Positions 1 through 8,165 of a stretch of DNA of 64,000 bases are shown here, piece by piece (the first letter of the stretch is position 1; every line of letters starts with the position of its first letter). The position numbers were made by a program, and so were the translations under genes. The DNA is from an uncultured Bacteroidales bacterium (GTDB taxonomy: Bacteria; Bacteroidota; Bacteroidia; Bacteroidales; Paludibacteraceae): NCBI GenBank assembly GCA_902799705.1, contig CADCBP010000005.1, positions 62,001 through 126,000 on the forward strand. Direction: 5' to 3'. The notes under the pieces are model-generated. The model had not been told where the DNA came from and searched no databases. It saw only the letters and a program-made list of their open reading frames with translations.

Positions 1-503
1 TTGTCGCCACACACGGCTTTGAGTTCGCTGATCTCATCGAAACATTCCTGATAGTTGCCCTCCAGGAACTTGCCGACAGAAAGAACGATATCTATCTCCG
101 TTGCGCCGGCTTTGATGGCCATAGCGGTCTCTGCCACCTTGACCTCCAGGAATGTCTGCGAAGCAGGGAAACCGCCGCTCACGCAGGCGATATTGAATTT
201 CGGGTCTTTAAGTGCTTTGCGCACGAACTCCGCCATAGCGGGATAAACGCAGATGGCTGCTACATTGGGCACGCCCGGGAACTTCTGTTCGAAAGTATTG
301 ACTGCGTTGGCCATGAACTCTACTTTTGCGATCGTATCGTCTGCGCTCAGAGTCGTGTAGTCAATCTGGTGGAGGCATTCTTTCCATACCTCTACGTTAT
401 TATTCTCGGCAAAATGTTTTGCTTCGATGTCAGCCACTTGAGCTTTTACTTGCTCATCGGTAAACGGGCAGGGATACTGCGCAAATAATTCTTCAAAATT
501 CAT
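1..503 (-). CDS. deoC: deoxyribose-phosphate aldolase (3' end outside window)
   Basis: Reading leftward from the ATG at 503, the frame stays open to the window edge and gives about 167 residues that I recognise as the N-terminal half of the Bacteroidales form of DeoC, which splits 2-deoxyribose-5-phosphate into glyceraldehyde-3-phosphate and acetaldehyde in nucleoside salvage. Visible family blocks are GGFPASQTFLEVK and the following acidic block with EIDIVLSVGKFL, both from the TIM-barrel core. The lysine that forms the Schiff base lies beyond the edge. The gene starts 19 bases after the psd stop codon, so it is probably the last gene of the unit transcribed from the promoter near 1724-1755. 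Confidence 0.9.
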   Translation of the reverse strand, partial: MNFEELFAQYPCPFTDEQVKAQVADIEAKHFAENNNVEVWKECLHQIDYTTLSADDTIAKVEFMANAVNTFEQKFPGVPNVAAICVYPAMAEFVRKALKDPKFNIACVSGGFPASQTFLEVKVAETAMAIKAGATEIDIVLSVGKFLEGNYQECFDEISELKAVCGD

Positions 504-522
504 ACTTTTGGTATTTTAATGG

Positions 523-1224
523 TTAAACTTCTTCGTTGGTGTTAATGGTCGGATCATCCTGGAGGCGTCCGATGACGGTTTCGTTACCGCGCACGGCTTC
601 ACCTACCGTAACGAACATCTCCGTATTGAGCGGCAGGTACATGTCCACGCGCGAGCCGAGTTTGATAAACCCGAGATGCGTGTTTCGGTGCGCCTGATGA
701 CCGGGTTTGGCGTATGTCACGATACGACGCGCCATAGCGCCGGCAACCTGACGAACAGCTATCTGCACTTTAGACGGCGTCTCGATGACTACAAGCGAGC
801 GCTCGTTCTCCGTGCTGGACTTGGGAAGCCACGCGCCTTTGTGATGACCTTTCTGATGCTCGCTTACCAGCACCGTTCCTTCAATCGGATACCAGTTGGC
901 ATGCACGTTGAAGGGCGACATGAAGATGGACACTTGCAGTTTTTTCTCATGGAAATACTCATTCTCCTCCGTGGGCTCGACCACGACAACGCGTCCGTCC
1001 GCGGGCGCGATAATAAAATCAGGGTCATCTATCTCCAGCACACGCACAGGGTTGCGGAAAAAATAGGTGACGAACACCAGCAGAATGGCCGTCAGAATCA
1101 AGGTCACTGCAAATACCCAGTGGGGCTGGACAAACAGATAAATAGGTACGTTGATAATAAACAGGAGCAACACTGTACCCACAATCAAGCCGCGTCCTTC
1201 TTTGTGTATTCTTGGTCTTTTCAT
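523..1224 (-). CDS. psd: phosphatidylserine decarboxylase proenzyme
   Basis: 233 residues, the short Psd type. The enzyme decarboxylates phosphatidylserine to phosphatidylethanolamine at the inner membrane. Two hydrophobic segments lie at about residues 15-33 and 36-55. The block IIAPADGRVV follows, then FMSPFNVHANW in the core. Near the C-terminus is LGSRVD, where the Gly-Ser bond is the expected self-cleavage site that yields the pyruvoyl group. The 40-base gap before the start codon is almost entirely four copies of an 8-bp repeat, which leaves little room for a conventional ribosome binding site. It lies between the SRPBCC gene and deoC on the same strand. Confidence 0.93.
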   Translation of the reverse strand: MKRPRIHKEGRGLIVGTVLLLFIINVPIYLFVQPHWVFAVTLILTAILLVFVTYFFRNPVRVLEIDDPDFIIAPADGRVVVVEPTEENEYFHEKKLQVSIFMSPFNVHANWYPIEGTVLVSEHQKGHHKGAWLPKSSTENERSLVVIETPSKVQIAVRQVAGAMARRIVTYAKPGHQAHRNTHLGFIKLGSRVDMYLPLNTEMFVTVGEAVRGNETVIGRLQDDPTINTNEEV

Positions 1225-1234
1225 ATTCGTTTTA

Positions 1235-1266
1235 ATTCTTTCACTCTTTCATTCTTTCATTCTTTC
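1235..1266. repeat. 8-bp tandem array at the psd junction
   Basis: Four head-to-tail copies of ATTCTTTC, one with a single change (ACTCTTTC), fill the gap between the upstream SRPBCC stop codon (1265) and the psd start (1224). On the transcribed strand the unit reads GAAAGAAT, so the array may supply purine-rich sequence for ribosome binding. Confidence 0.85.
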
Positions 1267-1699
1267 AACTCCCCCACTGACTATACGGAAACTGCGCCAG
1301 CATTTCTGCCGCCTGGTCCAGTCCCTGCTGCAACTTCTTGTCCACCATCATCTTGAACATAAAGGGGATATCCGCCTTCACGGTCAACTTGATACGCGTG
1401 TCCGTCGGACTCACTTCTTTCAACTGAATCCAGAAGTTTGCATCCATCGGTATCCCTTCCGCACCGAACTTCACCGTATCGTTCTCAATGCGGTCCACAA
1501 TGGCGATGGTGATCTTCTGCGCCAATCCGTCCACTTTCATGCGCACCCGGTCGGCACTCACTTCCATTTCCTGCACTTTGTCCTGTGGGATGAACTCCCG
1601 TACACGCTCCAAGTTCTCCATGTTACTGAGCACACGGTATATCTGCGCTGCCGAACAGGGAGCGGAGGTGATTTTACTCTCGTATTTACTTTCTGACAT
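1265..1699 (-). CDS. SRPBCC-fold (polyketide cyclase / START-like) protein
   Basis: About 144 residues with the alternating strand pattern of the SRPBCC ligand-binding fold: an N-terminal strand (YESKITSA), a short helical segment (YRVLSNMENLERV), then antiparallel strands ending in a long C-terminal helix (MVDKKLQQGLDQAAEMLAQF). Family members bind hydrophobic ligands; the ligand here is unknown. An in-frame ATG lies upstream at 1714, but the -7 box is at 1724-1731, so transcription probably begins within a few bases of it. I therefore prefer the ATG at 1699. It is first in a unit with psd and deoC, which makes a lipid-related role conceivable but unproven. Confidence 0.75.
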   Translation of the reverse strand: MSESKYESKITSAPCSAAQIYRVLSNMENLERVREFIPQDKVQEMEVSADRVRMKVDGLAQKITIAIVDRIENDTVKFGAEGIPMDANFWIQLKEVSPTDTRIKLTVKADIPFMFKMMVDKKLQQGLDQAAEMLAQFPYSQWGS

Positions 1700-1723
1700 A
1701 AGTTTTGTTATCAATCAAGCGTG

Positions 1724-1755
1724 CAAAGGTACAACATTTTTTTGATATATGCAAA
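1724..1755 (-). promoter_or_regulatory. Bacteroidota promoter for the SRPBCC-psd-deoC unit
   Basis: On the minus strand a TTTG -33 box (1752-1755) precedes a -7 box TACCTTTG (1724-1731), followed by GC as in many Bacteroidales promoters. Its position fixes the start of the downstream gene at 1699 rather than 1714. Confidence 0.8.
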
Positions 1756-1781
1756 TTTTCAATTTTCAATTTTCAATTTTT
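1754..1781. repeat. 7-bp tandem array
   Basis: Three exact copies and one near copy of AATTTTC run head to tail. The array covers the stop codon of the lipoprotein gene (1766), so the last codons of that gene are repeat sequence, and it abuts the -33 box of the next promoter. Confidence 0.8.
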
Positions 1782-2257
1782 AATTGATTTTGCAGCCTTT
1801 TCTCATATTTCTGCTTTTCGAGGGAAGTACGTGCAATGCGTTTCTCGCATTCTTTGATGTCGCGAATGGTAACCTGCAGATGCTCCGCCCGCTCTACCAT
1901 TTCTCTATCCCTTCCCTTTATGGAATGGTCGGGATAGGCTTGTCGCTTCCCCTCTTTATACACTAACAAATCCCGTCCGTCATCCCGTACCAAGATGCGC
2001 AAACTTCCCCCTTTCACCACATAGTACCCATGGTCCTGGTATTTCTCGTTTTTCTCATACGCGAAGAACGGTAACAGACTGTCCGCCACCGGCATCAACT
2101 GCTCCAGTTGCGACTGATAGTACGCCAGACTCGTTGTCTGCTCCACCAAATGAATACTGTCCGACCTGTGTTTGTCGGCTTTGTACTGCTCCACCCGCGA
2201 CGGCTTATTGCACGCCATCAGCGCAAAGACACACGCTAAAAAAATCACTTTCTTCAT
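1766..2257 (-). CDS. small lipoprotein of unknown function
   Basis: 163 residues. The N-terminus MKKVIFLACVFALMACNK is a lipoprotein signal peptide with lipobox LMAC, so Cys16 should be lipidated. The rest is charged; a central part (YYVVKGGSLRILVRDDGRDLLVY) looks like beta strands and the C-terminal third (about 115-160) is strongly helical, likely coiled coil. I do not recognise a named family. It is transcribed alone from its own promoter (2266-2297), divergent from the AAA ATPase gene. Confidence 0.8.
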   Translation of the reverse strand: MKKVIFLACVFALMACNKPSRVEQYKADKHRSDSIHLVEQTTSLAYYQSQLEQLMPVADSLLPFFAYEKNEKYQDHGYYVVKGGSLRILVRDDGRDLLVYKEGKRQAYPDHSIKGRDREMVERAEHLQVTIRDIKECEKRIARTSLEKQKYEKRLQNQLKIEN

Positions 2258-2265
2258 AACGTTTG

Positions 2266-2297
2266 CAAAGGTACTGCTTTTTTTTCAAATATGCAAA
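2266..2297 (-). promoter_or_regulatory. promoter of the lipoprotein gene
   Basis: Minus strand: -33 TTTG within TTTGCAT, then -7 TACCTTTG at 2266-2273, about nine bases before the start codon. Back to back with the promoter at 2313-2343. Confidence 0.75.
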
Positions 2298-2312
2298 TAA
2301 TTTGCATTTTTC

Positions 2313-2343
2313 TTGCGTATTTCGCAAAATTGTCGTACCTTTG
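2313..2343 (+). promoter_or_regulatory. promoter of the AAA ATPase gene
   Basis: -33 CTTGCG (TTG 2313-2315), 20 bases, then -7 TACCTTTG (2336-2343) followed by CAGCCGC. It lies inside the longest possible reading frame, which rules out the earlier start codon at 2313. Confidence 0.85.
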
Positions 2344-2372
2344 CAGCCGCTTATACTATCCGCGATAATACT

Positions 2373-5300
2373 ATGGCTAAACATCTCTACAACAGTAAGT
2401 TCATCACGCTGAAGAAAGACGAAGAAAGCATTGAATTGGAATTAGGCCTTGCCGAGCATCCTTTGATGCATGATGCCGACATGGACACGGACGCTCTTAT
2501 GTATGAGCCGAAGGACGATGAGCAGATCCTGCAAGCCATCAGCAAGATCGAGTTCGAGCAGAAGATGGAATGGGGCGGCCCTTCTTTCGACATCGAAGGT
2601 GAAGATATCTCTTGCGCTACCGGACTCAAATACTGCCGGCCGACAGCCGAAGGTAATGATGTACGCGAAATGGCTTCTTACCCACAGGGAAAGGGCAAAG
2701 AGATCTTATGGATCCTGATGTTTGAAGGCAAGAAAAAAGAGATCTCTTGTGACCTCGAGTTATATGTCTTCTTCCGCGATGCCATGGGAGACATCCGGAG
2801 GTTGCATTACTTTGAGCACGAAATCCCCTTTCGCATAACGCATTCGCATAACGGCACGTTCTGCACCCTGCATATCCTGCGCAAAGACCGCAAGTCCATG
2901 GAATGCGGACGGTATTACGTAGCTTTTCGGTTGCGTAAGAGCAAGGGTGTCTATATCGGTCCTCCTTATATTCAGTATATCAATATCGTGCCCTCCAAAG
3001 GCTACACGCTCCAAGTAGAGTCGGATATGGTGGGCATGGACAGCATCTTTCGGCAGATGAGCATGCTCGCCAAGCAGAAGATGTTCAACGACAATCGTCT
3101 GGCGATGAATCTCCAGCCGGCACCGATTAACCTGCATGCAGCCGTAATGGGTGACAAAGGGTCCGGAAAAACCTCCTTCGCGCAAGTGCTGTTCGATTTC
3201 TATACGCAGAACAAGTTGATCCCGGAAGACGGTTTTCTGGACATCGTCGATGGGCGGCATTGGTTAGGACTCAACGAGGACACCTCTTCTATGGACAGCG
3301 ATTTCTCGCTTGCCTCGGGAGGCATGTTGTACGTGGAGAACGCCGCTTCTATGATTGCTTTTGACTCGCGCGTGAACAAATACTATGTCGTCGAGGCACT
3401 GGCTAACAGACTGCGCGAAAAGAGTAACGACACCGCCGTCATCCTGGTCGATACTCCTGAACGCATCACCATGCTGCTCTCCATCGCCGACCTTCGGTCC
3501 TGTATCGGACAGATATACAAGCTGCCAACGCTGGGCATAGAGCAGATGATGGCGATTGCCGAGAGGGATTGCAAACGGCGCGGATTCGTCATCACGCCCG
3601 GCGCGAGGAACAACATGACCTCTTATCTCTCTTCCCTCCCCAACGCTACGACCACCGATGTCAATGTGCTCATCGACGAGATGATCATGAATATGTCCAT
3701 GCGTGTCATCAATGCTTCGCAGGAGTTGTTCCAGGATACAAAAACACTGAGCGAGTTGCGGGAAGAAGACGTGCCGCAGCCGAAGATCGGGCAGTACGAC
3801 CTCTCGCTGAAAAAACTCAACAACCTCGTCGGGTTAAACAAACTGAAATATAACATCGAGTCCCACCTTAACTTGGTGCGTTTCACCCAGTTACGGCAGA
3901 AGAACGGCTTAAAAGCCACCATGCCGCCGCTTCACATGATTTTCACCGGCAACCCGGGTACGGGTAAGACAACTGTCGCCAGCCTCTTGGGCGAGATCTA
4001 CGCGTCCATCGGCATCCTGAAAACCGGCAAGGTGATCTCCGTGGATCGTAAGAAATTGGTCGGACAATATATCGGCGATACCGAAGCCAACACCCGCCAG
4101 GTACTGCAGCAAGCGCATGGCAATATCCTGCTGATTGACGAAGCCTATACGCTGGTCGGAGACCCGGATGACAAGAAAGATTTCGGACCGAAAGTGCTGG
4201 ACTGCCTGTTGGAAGAGTTAGGCAAAGAGCAGACAGACATGATCATCATCCTCGCCGGCTATCCCGAAGAGATGGAGAAGATGCTGCAGACCAACAAAGG
4301 GCTCTCGTCGCGTTTCCCCTACACCTTCCATTTCGAGGATTATACGGAGGACGAACTGTTAGAGATCGCGCTCCGCACCGCCGCACAAAGCGGCTATACG
4401 TTCTCCGAGGACGCCGTCAAGCGCCTCAAGACCCTTATCCATCGCGAGATGGAGCGCGGCAAAGGACGTAACAAAGAGCGTTTCGGCAATGCGCGTTTCA
4501 TCACGCGCCTTATCTCTTCGCGTATCATTCCGAACATGAGCCGACGTATTCTCTCGCCCGCTACCGTCGCTTCCACGCCGCAGCAGCTGTCGCTGATTGA
4601 AGCATCCGATATACCGACATCTGTTCAGGACGCCGACATGACCATCGATGAAGCGGAGGTAAACCGCATCCTCAAGCAGTTGGATGAGATGGTGGGACGC
4701 GAAGAGGTGAAACGCACGCTGCATAACCTCGTCACCCTCGCACGCACTAAACAGGCGAACGGCGAAGACCTGAGCGACACCATTCCTCTCCAATGGACTT
4801 TCACCGGTTCGACAGGTACCGGCAAGAGTTCCGTTGCACGCCTCCTGGCGCAACTGCTCCATGCCTGCCATCTCATCTCGTCCGACAAGATGACGCAACT
4901 GCGGATGCCGCAGACACCGTCAAACACATGGACCTCTTACGACATCGACCAACTCCTGCGCGAGACTATGAAACAGTCGGGACAAGGACTTCTCTTCATC
5001 GACCTGGACGATATCGCCAACAGTCATATCGACGTCCAGTGGTTCCGCTGCAAACTGACATCGCTCACGGCCGAGATGCCCGGTTCGTATGCATTCGTCA
5101 TCGCCGTGGACGACAACCGGCTACAGACCTCGCCGATAGATGTGCCTATCAGCACGTCCACCATTCATTTCGAAGATTATACCGCCGAGGAACTGATAGC
5201 CATCTTGTGTCAGCGGCTCGACAAACGCGGCTACAGCATCACAGAAGAGGCACTCGCGGAACTCGACCGGCATATACGGACGTTGTGCGATAACCGCAGC

Positions 5301-5465
5301 AGCGGCTTTGCCAACGCCCGCACTATCAAGCATATCTATATCGCTGTCACCTCCGCGGCGGAACTAAGACAGAGCTCTTCGCCGCAGCCTGTGATCACCA
5401 AAGAGGAAGTGCAGTCCATCAAATGGAAAAAACTCAACAACCACCGTATCGGTTTTGGCGCATAA
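2373..5465 (+). CDS. three-module AAA ATPase (CbbX/SpoVK/EccA-like)
   Basis: About 1030 residues from the ATG at 2373, chosen because the promoter ends at 2343. An N-terminal region of about 250 residues has no motif I know. Three ATPase modules follow: module 1 with GDKGSGKTS near residue 260; module 2 with GNPGTGKTT near 527 and Walker B LLIDEAYTL near 590; module 3 with GSTGTGKSS near 811. In module 3 the Walker B region reads LLFIDLDD, without the usual acidic pair DE, so it may bind but not hydrolyse ATP. Module 2 is closest to the CbbX/SpoVK/EccA group of protein remodelling ATPases. The stop codon is directly followed by the ATG of the phosphatase gene, so the two are co-transcribed. 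Substrate unknown. Confidence 0.85.
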   Translation: MAKHLYNSKFITLKKDEESIELELGLAEHPLMHDADMDTDALMYEPKDDEQILQAISKIEFEQKMEWGGPSFDIEGEDISCATGLKYCRPTAEGNDVREMASYPQGKGKEILWILMFEGKKKEISCDLELYVFFRDAMGDIRRLHYFEHEIPFRITHSHNGTFCTLHILRKDRKSMECGRYYVAFRLRKSKGVYIGPPYIQYINIVPSKGYTLQVESDMVGMDSIFRQMSMLAKQKMFNDNRLAMNLQPAPINLHAAVMGDKGSGKTSFAQVLFDFYTQNKLIPEDGFLDIVDGRHWLGLNEDTSSMDSDFSLASGGMLYVENAASMIAFDSRVNKYYVVEALANRLREKSNDTAVILVDTPERITMLLSIADLRSCIGQIYKLPTLGIEQMMAIAERDCKRRGFVITPGARNNMTSYLSSLPNATTTDVNVLIDEMIMNMSMRVINASQELFQDTKTLSELREEDVPQPKIGQYDLSLKKLNNLVGLNKLKYNIESHLNLVRFTQLRQKNGLKATMPPLHMIFTGNPGTGKTTVASLLGEIYASIGILKTGKVISVDRKKLVGQYIGDTEANTRQVLQQAHGNILLIDEAYTLVGDPDDKKDFGPKVLDCLLEELGKEQTDMIIILAGYPEEMEKMLQTNKGLSSRFPYTFHFEDYTEDELLEIALRTAAQSGYTFSEDAVKRLKTLIHREMERGKGRNKERFGNARFITRLISSRIIPNMSRRILSPATVASTPQQLSLIEASDIPTSVQDADMTIDEAEVNRILKQLDEMVGREEVKRTLHNLVTLARTKQANGEDLSDTIPLQWTFTGSTGTGKSSVARLLAQLLHACHLISSDKMTQLRMPQTPSNTWTSYDIDQLLRETMKQSGQGLLFIDLDDIANSHIDVQWFRCKLTSLTAEMPGSYAFVIAVDDNRLQTSPIDVPISTSTIHFEDYTAEELIAILCQRLDKRGYSITEEALAELDRHIRTLCDNRSSGFANARTIKHIYIAVTSAAELRQSSSPQPVITKEEVQSIKWKKLNNHRIGFGA

Positions 5466-5987
5466 ATGAAACGCAAGGAACGCATATTATTTGTCTGCCA
5501 CGGCAACATATGCCGTTCGCCGATGGCGGAGTATATCTTCAAGCACCTCGTGCGCAAAGCCGGACTGGAAGACCGTTTTGAGATTGCATCCGCCGGTGTC
5601 TCGGACGAGGAGCAAGGCAATGACATCTACCCGCCTGCCAAACTCAAACTGCGTGAATATGGTATCCCCTACGGACCGCACAAGGCACACGAGATGACGC
5701 GGGAGGAATATGATTATTACGACAAGATTATCTGTGCCGATTACAATAATCTGACCTATCTCTCCTCTATCGGACATGTCAATTATGACGATGTCATGGA
5801 CTATTACGACCCGGGCGAGAAAGAGTCACTGATGATGCAGTGGGCAGGCGAACAACGCGATGTCTCCGACCCGTGGTACACCCGTAATTTCGAGACGGCT
5901 TACCACGATATCTACCGCGCCTGCCAAGCCATCCTCGACAGTTATATCCGCGAATTTGAATGGCGCAAAATATGCGGCGAAGAATAA
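5466..5987 (+). CDS. low-molecular-weight protein-tyrosine phosphatase
   Basis: 173 residues. The N-terminal ILFVCHGNICRSPMAE contains the P-loop C(X)5R (CHGNICR) with the following serine, which defines this phosphatase family. The general acid loop is DPWY around residue 137, also conserved. The protein is cytosolic, without signal peptide. It starts immediately after the stop codon of the AAA ATPase, with no spacer. Family members act on phosphotyrosine proteins, often in envelope polysaccharide export; here no tyrosine kinase is adjacent, so the substrate is open. Confidence 0.93.
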   Translation: MKRKERILFVCHGNICRSPMAEYIFKHLVRKAGLEDRFEIASAGVSDEEQGNDIYPPAKLKLREYGIPYGPHKAHEMTREEYDYYDKIICADYNNLTYLSSIGHVNYDDVMDYYDPGEKESLMMQWAGEQRDVSDPWYTRNFETAYHDIYRACQAILDSYIREFEWRKICGEE

Positions 5988-6038
5988 AAAGCATGGATAA
6001 TGGAATGATATAACACACAACGTGAACTCCCTGGAATT

Positions 6039-7865
6039 ATGAATAAAATTCTTCAAAACACCCATCGGATAAGTAATATCAACGTCCTCAAAGCGAGAGA
6101 TTACTATTTTGAAAAGGCACGTCACTGGCATCGCGTAAGACGGTGGTTAACTTTGATTCCGCCTATTTTATTGGCTATAAGTTATATCCCTCTCCTTCCG
6201 CATTATGACATCGTTGCCGAGCAACGTGATTTATTTATTGGTATCATTACTATCATTGCATTCATTATCATACATTTTATTTGCGAGAAACAAATTACGC
6301 ATAATTTGGATATTTCCAACATGCTCCGAGAAGAATACGATTGTAAGGTGTTAGATATTCCGCACAATCCCTTTACTTATTGCACAGAAGAACTGGAAAC
6401 TTATCTCTCTAAGGCCTCAAACATACCGGATTATTACAAATATGAAGTTTGGTATTCGGAGATATTCGGAGATAACGGGCCAAGAAATGCACTAATCGCT
6501 CAATTGGATAACATTCTTTACACATACTATGCCTATAAGGAATATAAGCGATATATCATCATATCGCTTTCCTTCTTGCTGGTTATCTCTTTAGTGTCGC
6601 TCCAATTGGGTATTACGGTTTTTGCCTTGGTGGTAATTTCGCTTTTTAACGCCATTCAATATTACATTGAAAATTTATCAACTACCAAAGGACTCATTGA
6701 ACGTAATAAAAGTTTAATCGAGGTTATTCGCTCCAAACAAGAGGAAATCAAGGATAACCTTAACCAAAATCAGATGGACGCTATCCGAATGCTGCAAGAT
6801 GTGGTTATTTCCAACAGAGACCAAAGTCTTTTTATTCCGCATTACATCCGCAACAAACATCTGCGAGAGGGGAGTATATATTACAAAGAGTTGAATAAAT
6901 TTAAACACGCCTATCTTGCCGACACGAATATTCAAATCCCTTCTTCTGCTGCAGAAATAGATATTTTCTCCCTCAACGAGTCAAAAATATACCCATTGTC
7001 CAAGATTCAAGAACGTTTATTAGGCATGTTGAATGACGTGATTCGGGTGTTTGATAAATACAGTATCATTTATACCTTGGATGGAGGAACTTTGATCGGC
7101 GCGATGAGAAGTCACTCTTTCGTATTTTGGGACGATGATATTGACCTGGCCATTCCAATTGACATGTTAGAAAAAGCCAAAGAGGCTATTCGCAAGGAGT
7201 TAGGCTCCGTTTATGACGTCCAAGATTATGAATCAGACTTGTATTATTCACCACGATTAAGCAACTTCCGGATAAGAGACAAGAAGAGTTGTATATCCGA
7301 AAAAGACAGTCAATTATATCCTTTGTACAATAGCAGAGGTCTTTTCATTGACATTTATTCATATACCCCTATTTTGGTCAATAGGCATATTGATGCATGT
7401 TTCCGCCGTGTTTTTATTCATCCGCTCCACTCGTTACTAACGCGGCTGGAAGCCTCATATCTTACCATTAAAAAGAGTCCCCTTAAGGAGAGACAATGTA
7501 AAAGGAGATTCAGAATTCTTAAGCACCTGTATATGCACCATGTCAATTGGTATTTAACACATGCAAAAAATGACGAATATTACGTTTATACACCTAATTA
7601 TATCGAAAACAAGAAAAAACCGGGACCATACATTCCCAAAAATGACTTGTACGGAGAGAAACGAACAGAGTTCTTTGAGGGAATGAACTTACCTGTGCCG
7701 ACTTGTCCGGAGAAGGTGCTCCAAGCGTATTACAGCAACTGGAGCGAATCTCCATTCAAGACGATACCACAATTGATTGCGACGCATGGAGCGGACAAGT
7801 GGTTTAGTGAAAATCTATTCCTTGTCTCTATCATGAAGCATATCAATCATGTTGATTTAAATTGA
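6039..7865 (+). CDS. S-4TM pore-like domain fused to a LicD nucleotidyltransferase domain
   Basis: 608 residues with two recognisable halves. Residues 1-290 match my memory of the S-4TM family, predicted pore-forming effectors linked to SMODS/CD-NTase systems: an amphipathic start (VLKARDYYFEKARHW), paired membrane segments at about 36-55 and 65-82, the block LREEYDCKVLDIPHN (96-110), a second pair at about 172-190 and 192-207, then MLQDVVISNRDQSLFIPHYI (251-270). Residues 315-600 are LicD-like: LDGGTLIGAMRSHSF then WDDDIDLAIP (364-373), where the aspartates are the expected metal ligands of the nucleotidyltransferase fold. LicD enzymes typically transfer phosphocholine-type groups to glycans. 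The gene is more A+T-rich than its neighbours and follows the phosphatase gene by 51 bases. Domain identities fairly sure; joint function unknown. Confidence 0.75.
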   Translation: MNKILQNTHRISNINVLKARDYYFEKARHWHRVRRWLTLIPPILLAISYIPLLPHYDIVAEQRDLFIGIITIIAFIIIHFICEKQITHNLDISNMLREEYDCKVLDIPHNPFTYCTEELETYLSKASNIPDYYKYEVWYSEIFGDNGPRNALIAQLDNILYTYYAYKEYKRYIIISLSFLLVISLVSLQLGITVFALVVISLFNAIQYYIENLSTTKGLIERNKSLIEVIRSKQEEIKDNLNQNQMDAIRMLQDVVISNRDQSLFIPHYIRNKHLREGSIYYKELNKFKHAYLADTNIQIPSSAAEIDIFSLNESKIYPLSKIQERLLGMLNDVIRVFDKYSIIYTLDGGTLIGAMRSHSFVFWDDDIDLAIPIDMLEKAKEAIRKELGSVYDVQDYESDLYYSPRLSNFRIRDKKSCISEKDSQLYPLYNSRGLFIDIYSYTPILVNRHIDACFRRVFIHPLHSLLTRLEASYLTIKKSPLKERQCKRRFRILKHLYMHHVNWYLTHAKNDEYYVYTPNYIENKKKPGPYIPKNDLYGEKRTEFFEGMNLPVPTCPEKVLQAYYSNWSESPFKTIPQLIATHGADKWFSENLFLVSIMKHINHVDLN

Positions 7866-7924
7866 AAGAAACACGCTTACAAAGCAAAATATTCTGCCGC
7901 ACATATACTAATCCGGAATGAATT

Positions 7925-8131
7925 ATGCCCAACCATCTAATTTATATCTTTGACCTCGGCGGAGTGCTCATCCGCCTCGATGTGGGCCGCTGTATGCGGG
8001 CGTTCGAGGCCTTGATGGGCGAAGAAAACATGCGGAATCATCTCCTGGTCCACCCTCAGCAGCATAGACGAAATCCCCAACTTGTAACAGTCTTTCATGC
8101 TTTCAAACACGAACTATACACGAATTATTGA
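7925..8131 (+). pseudogene. remnant of a HAD-family hydrolase
   Basis: The first 35 or so residues carry HAD motif I with context typical of HAD phosphatases (YIFDLGGVLIRLD) and the first cap helix. The homology ends abruptly near 8040, and the remaining about 30 residues resemble nothing. A full HAD protein needs about 200 residues with motifs II-IV; none is found downstream in any frame before 8166. I read it as a truncated remnant. The stop codon falls in the 11-bp repeat array that follows. Confidence 0.6.
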
Positions 8132-8152
8132 CGAATTATACACGAACTATTA
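8109..8152. repeat. 11-bp tandem array
   Basis: Four head-to-tail units of consensus ACGAAYTATNN: ACGAACTATAC, ACGAATTATTG, ACGAATTATAC, ACGAACTATTA. The array ends 13 bases before the start of the small gene at 8166 and overlaps the end of the HAD remnant. Confidence 0.85.
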
Positions 8153-8165
8153 AGATAACAACAGT

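Noticed and set aside
676..1356. Long open frame of 226 codons opposite psd
   Set aside because: It lies fully antisense to the well-supported psd gene, has no family features and no promoter; a mirror frame caused by codon bias.
6039..7865. Classical CBASS operon
   Set aside because: No SMODS/CD-NTase, HORMA, TRIP13 or E1/E2-like gene is adjacent; only the S-4TM-like half resembles CBASS, and the attached enzyme is LicD-like.
7925..8131. Intact small HAD protein
   Set aside because: Only motif I is present; all later HAD motifs are missing.
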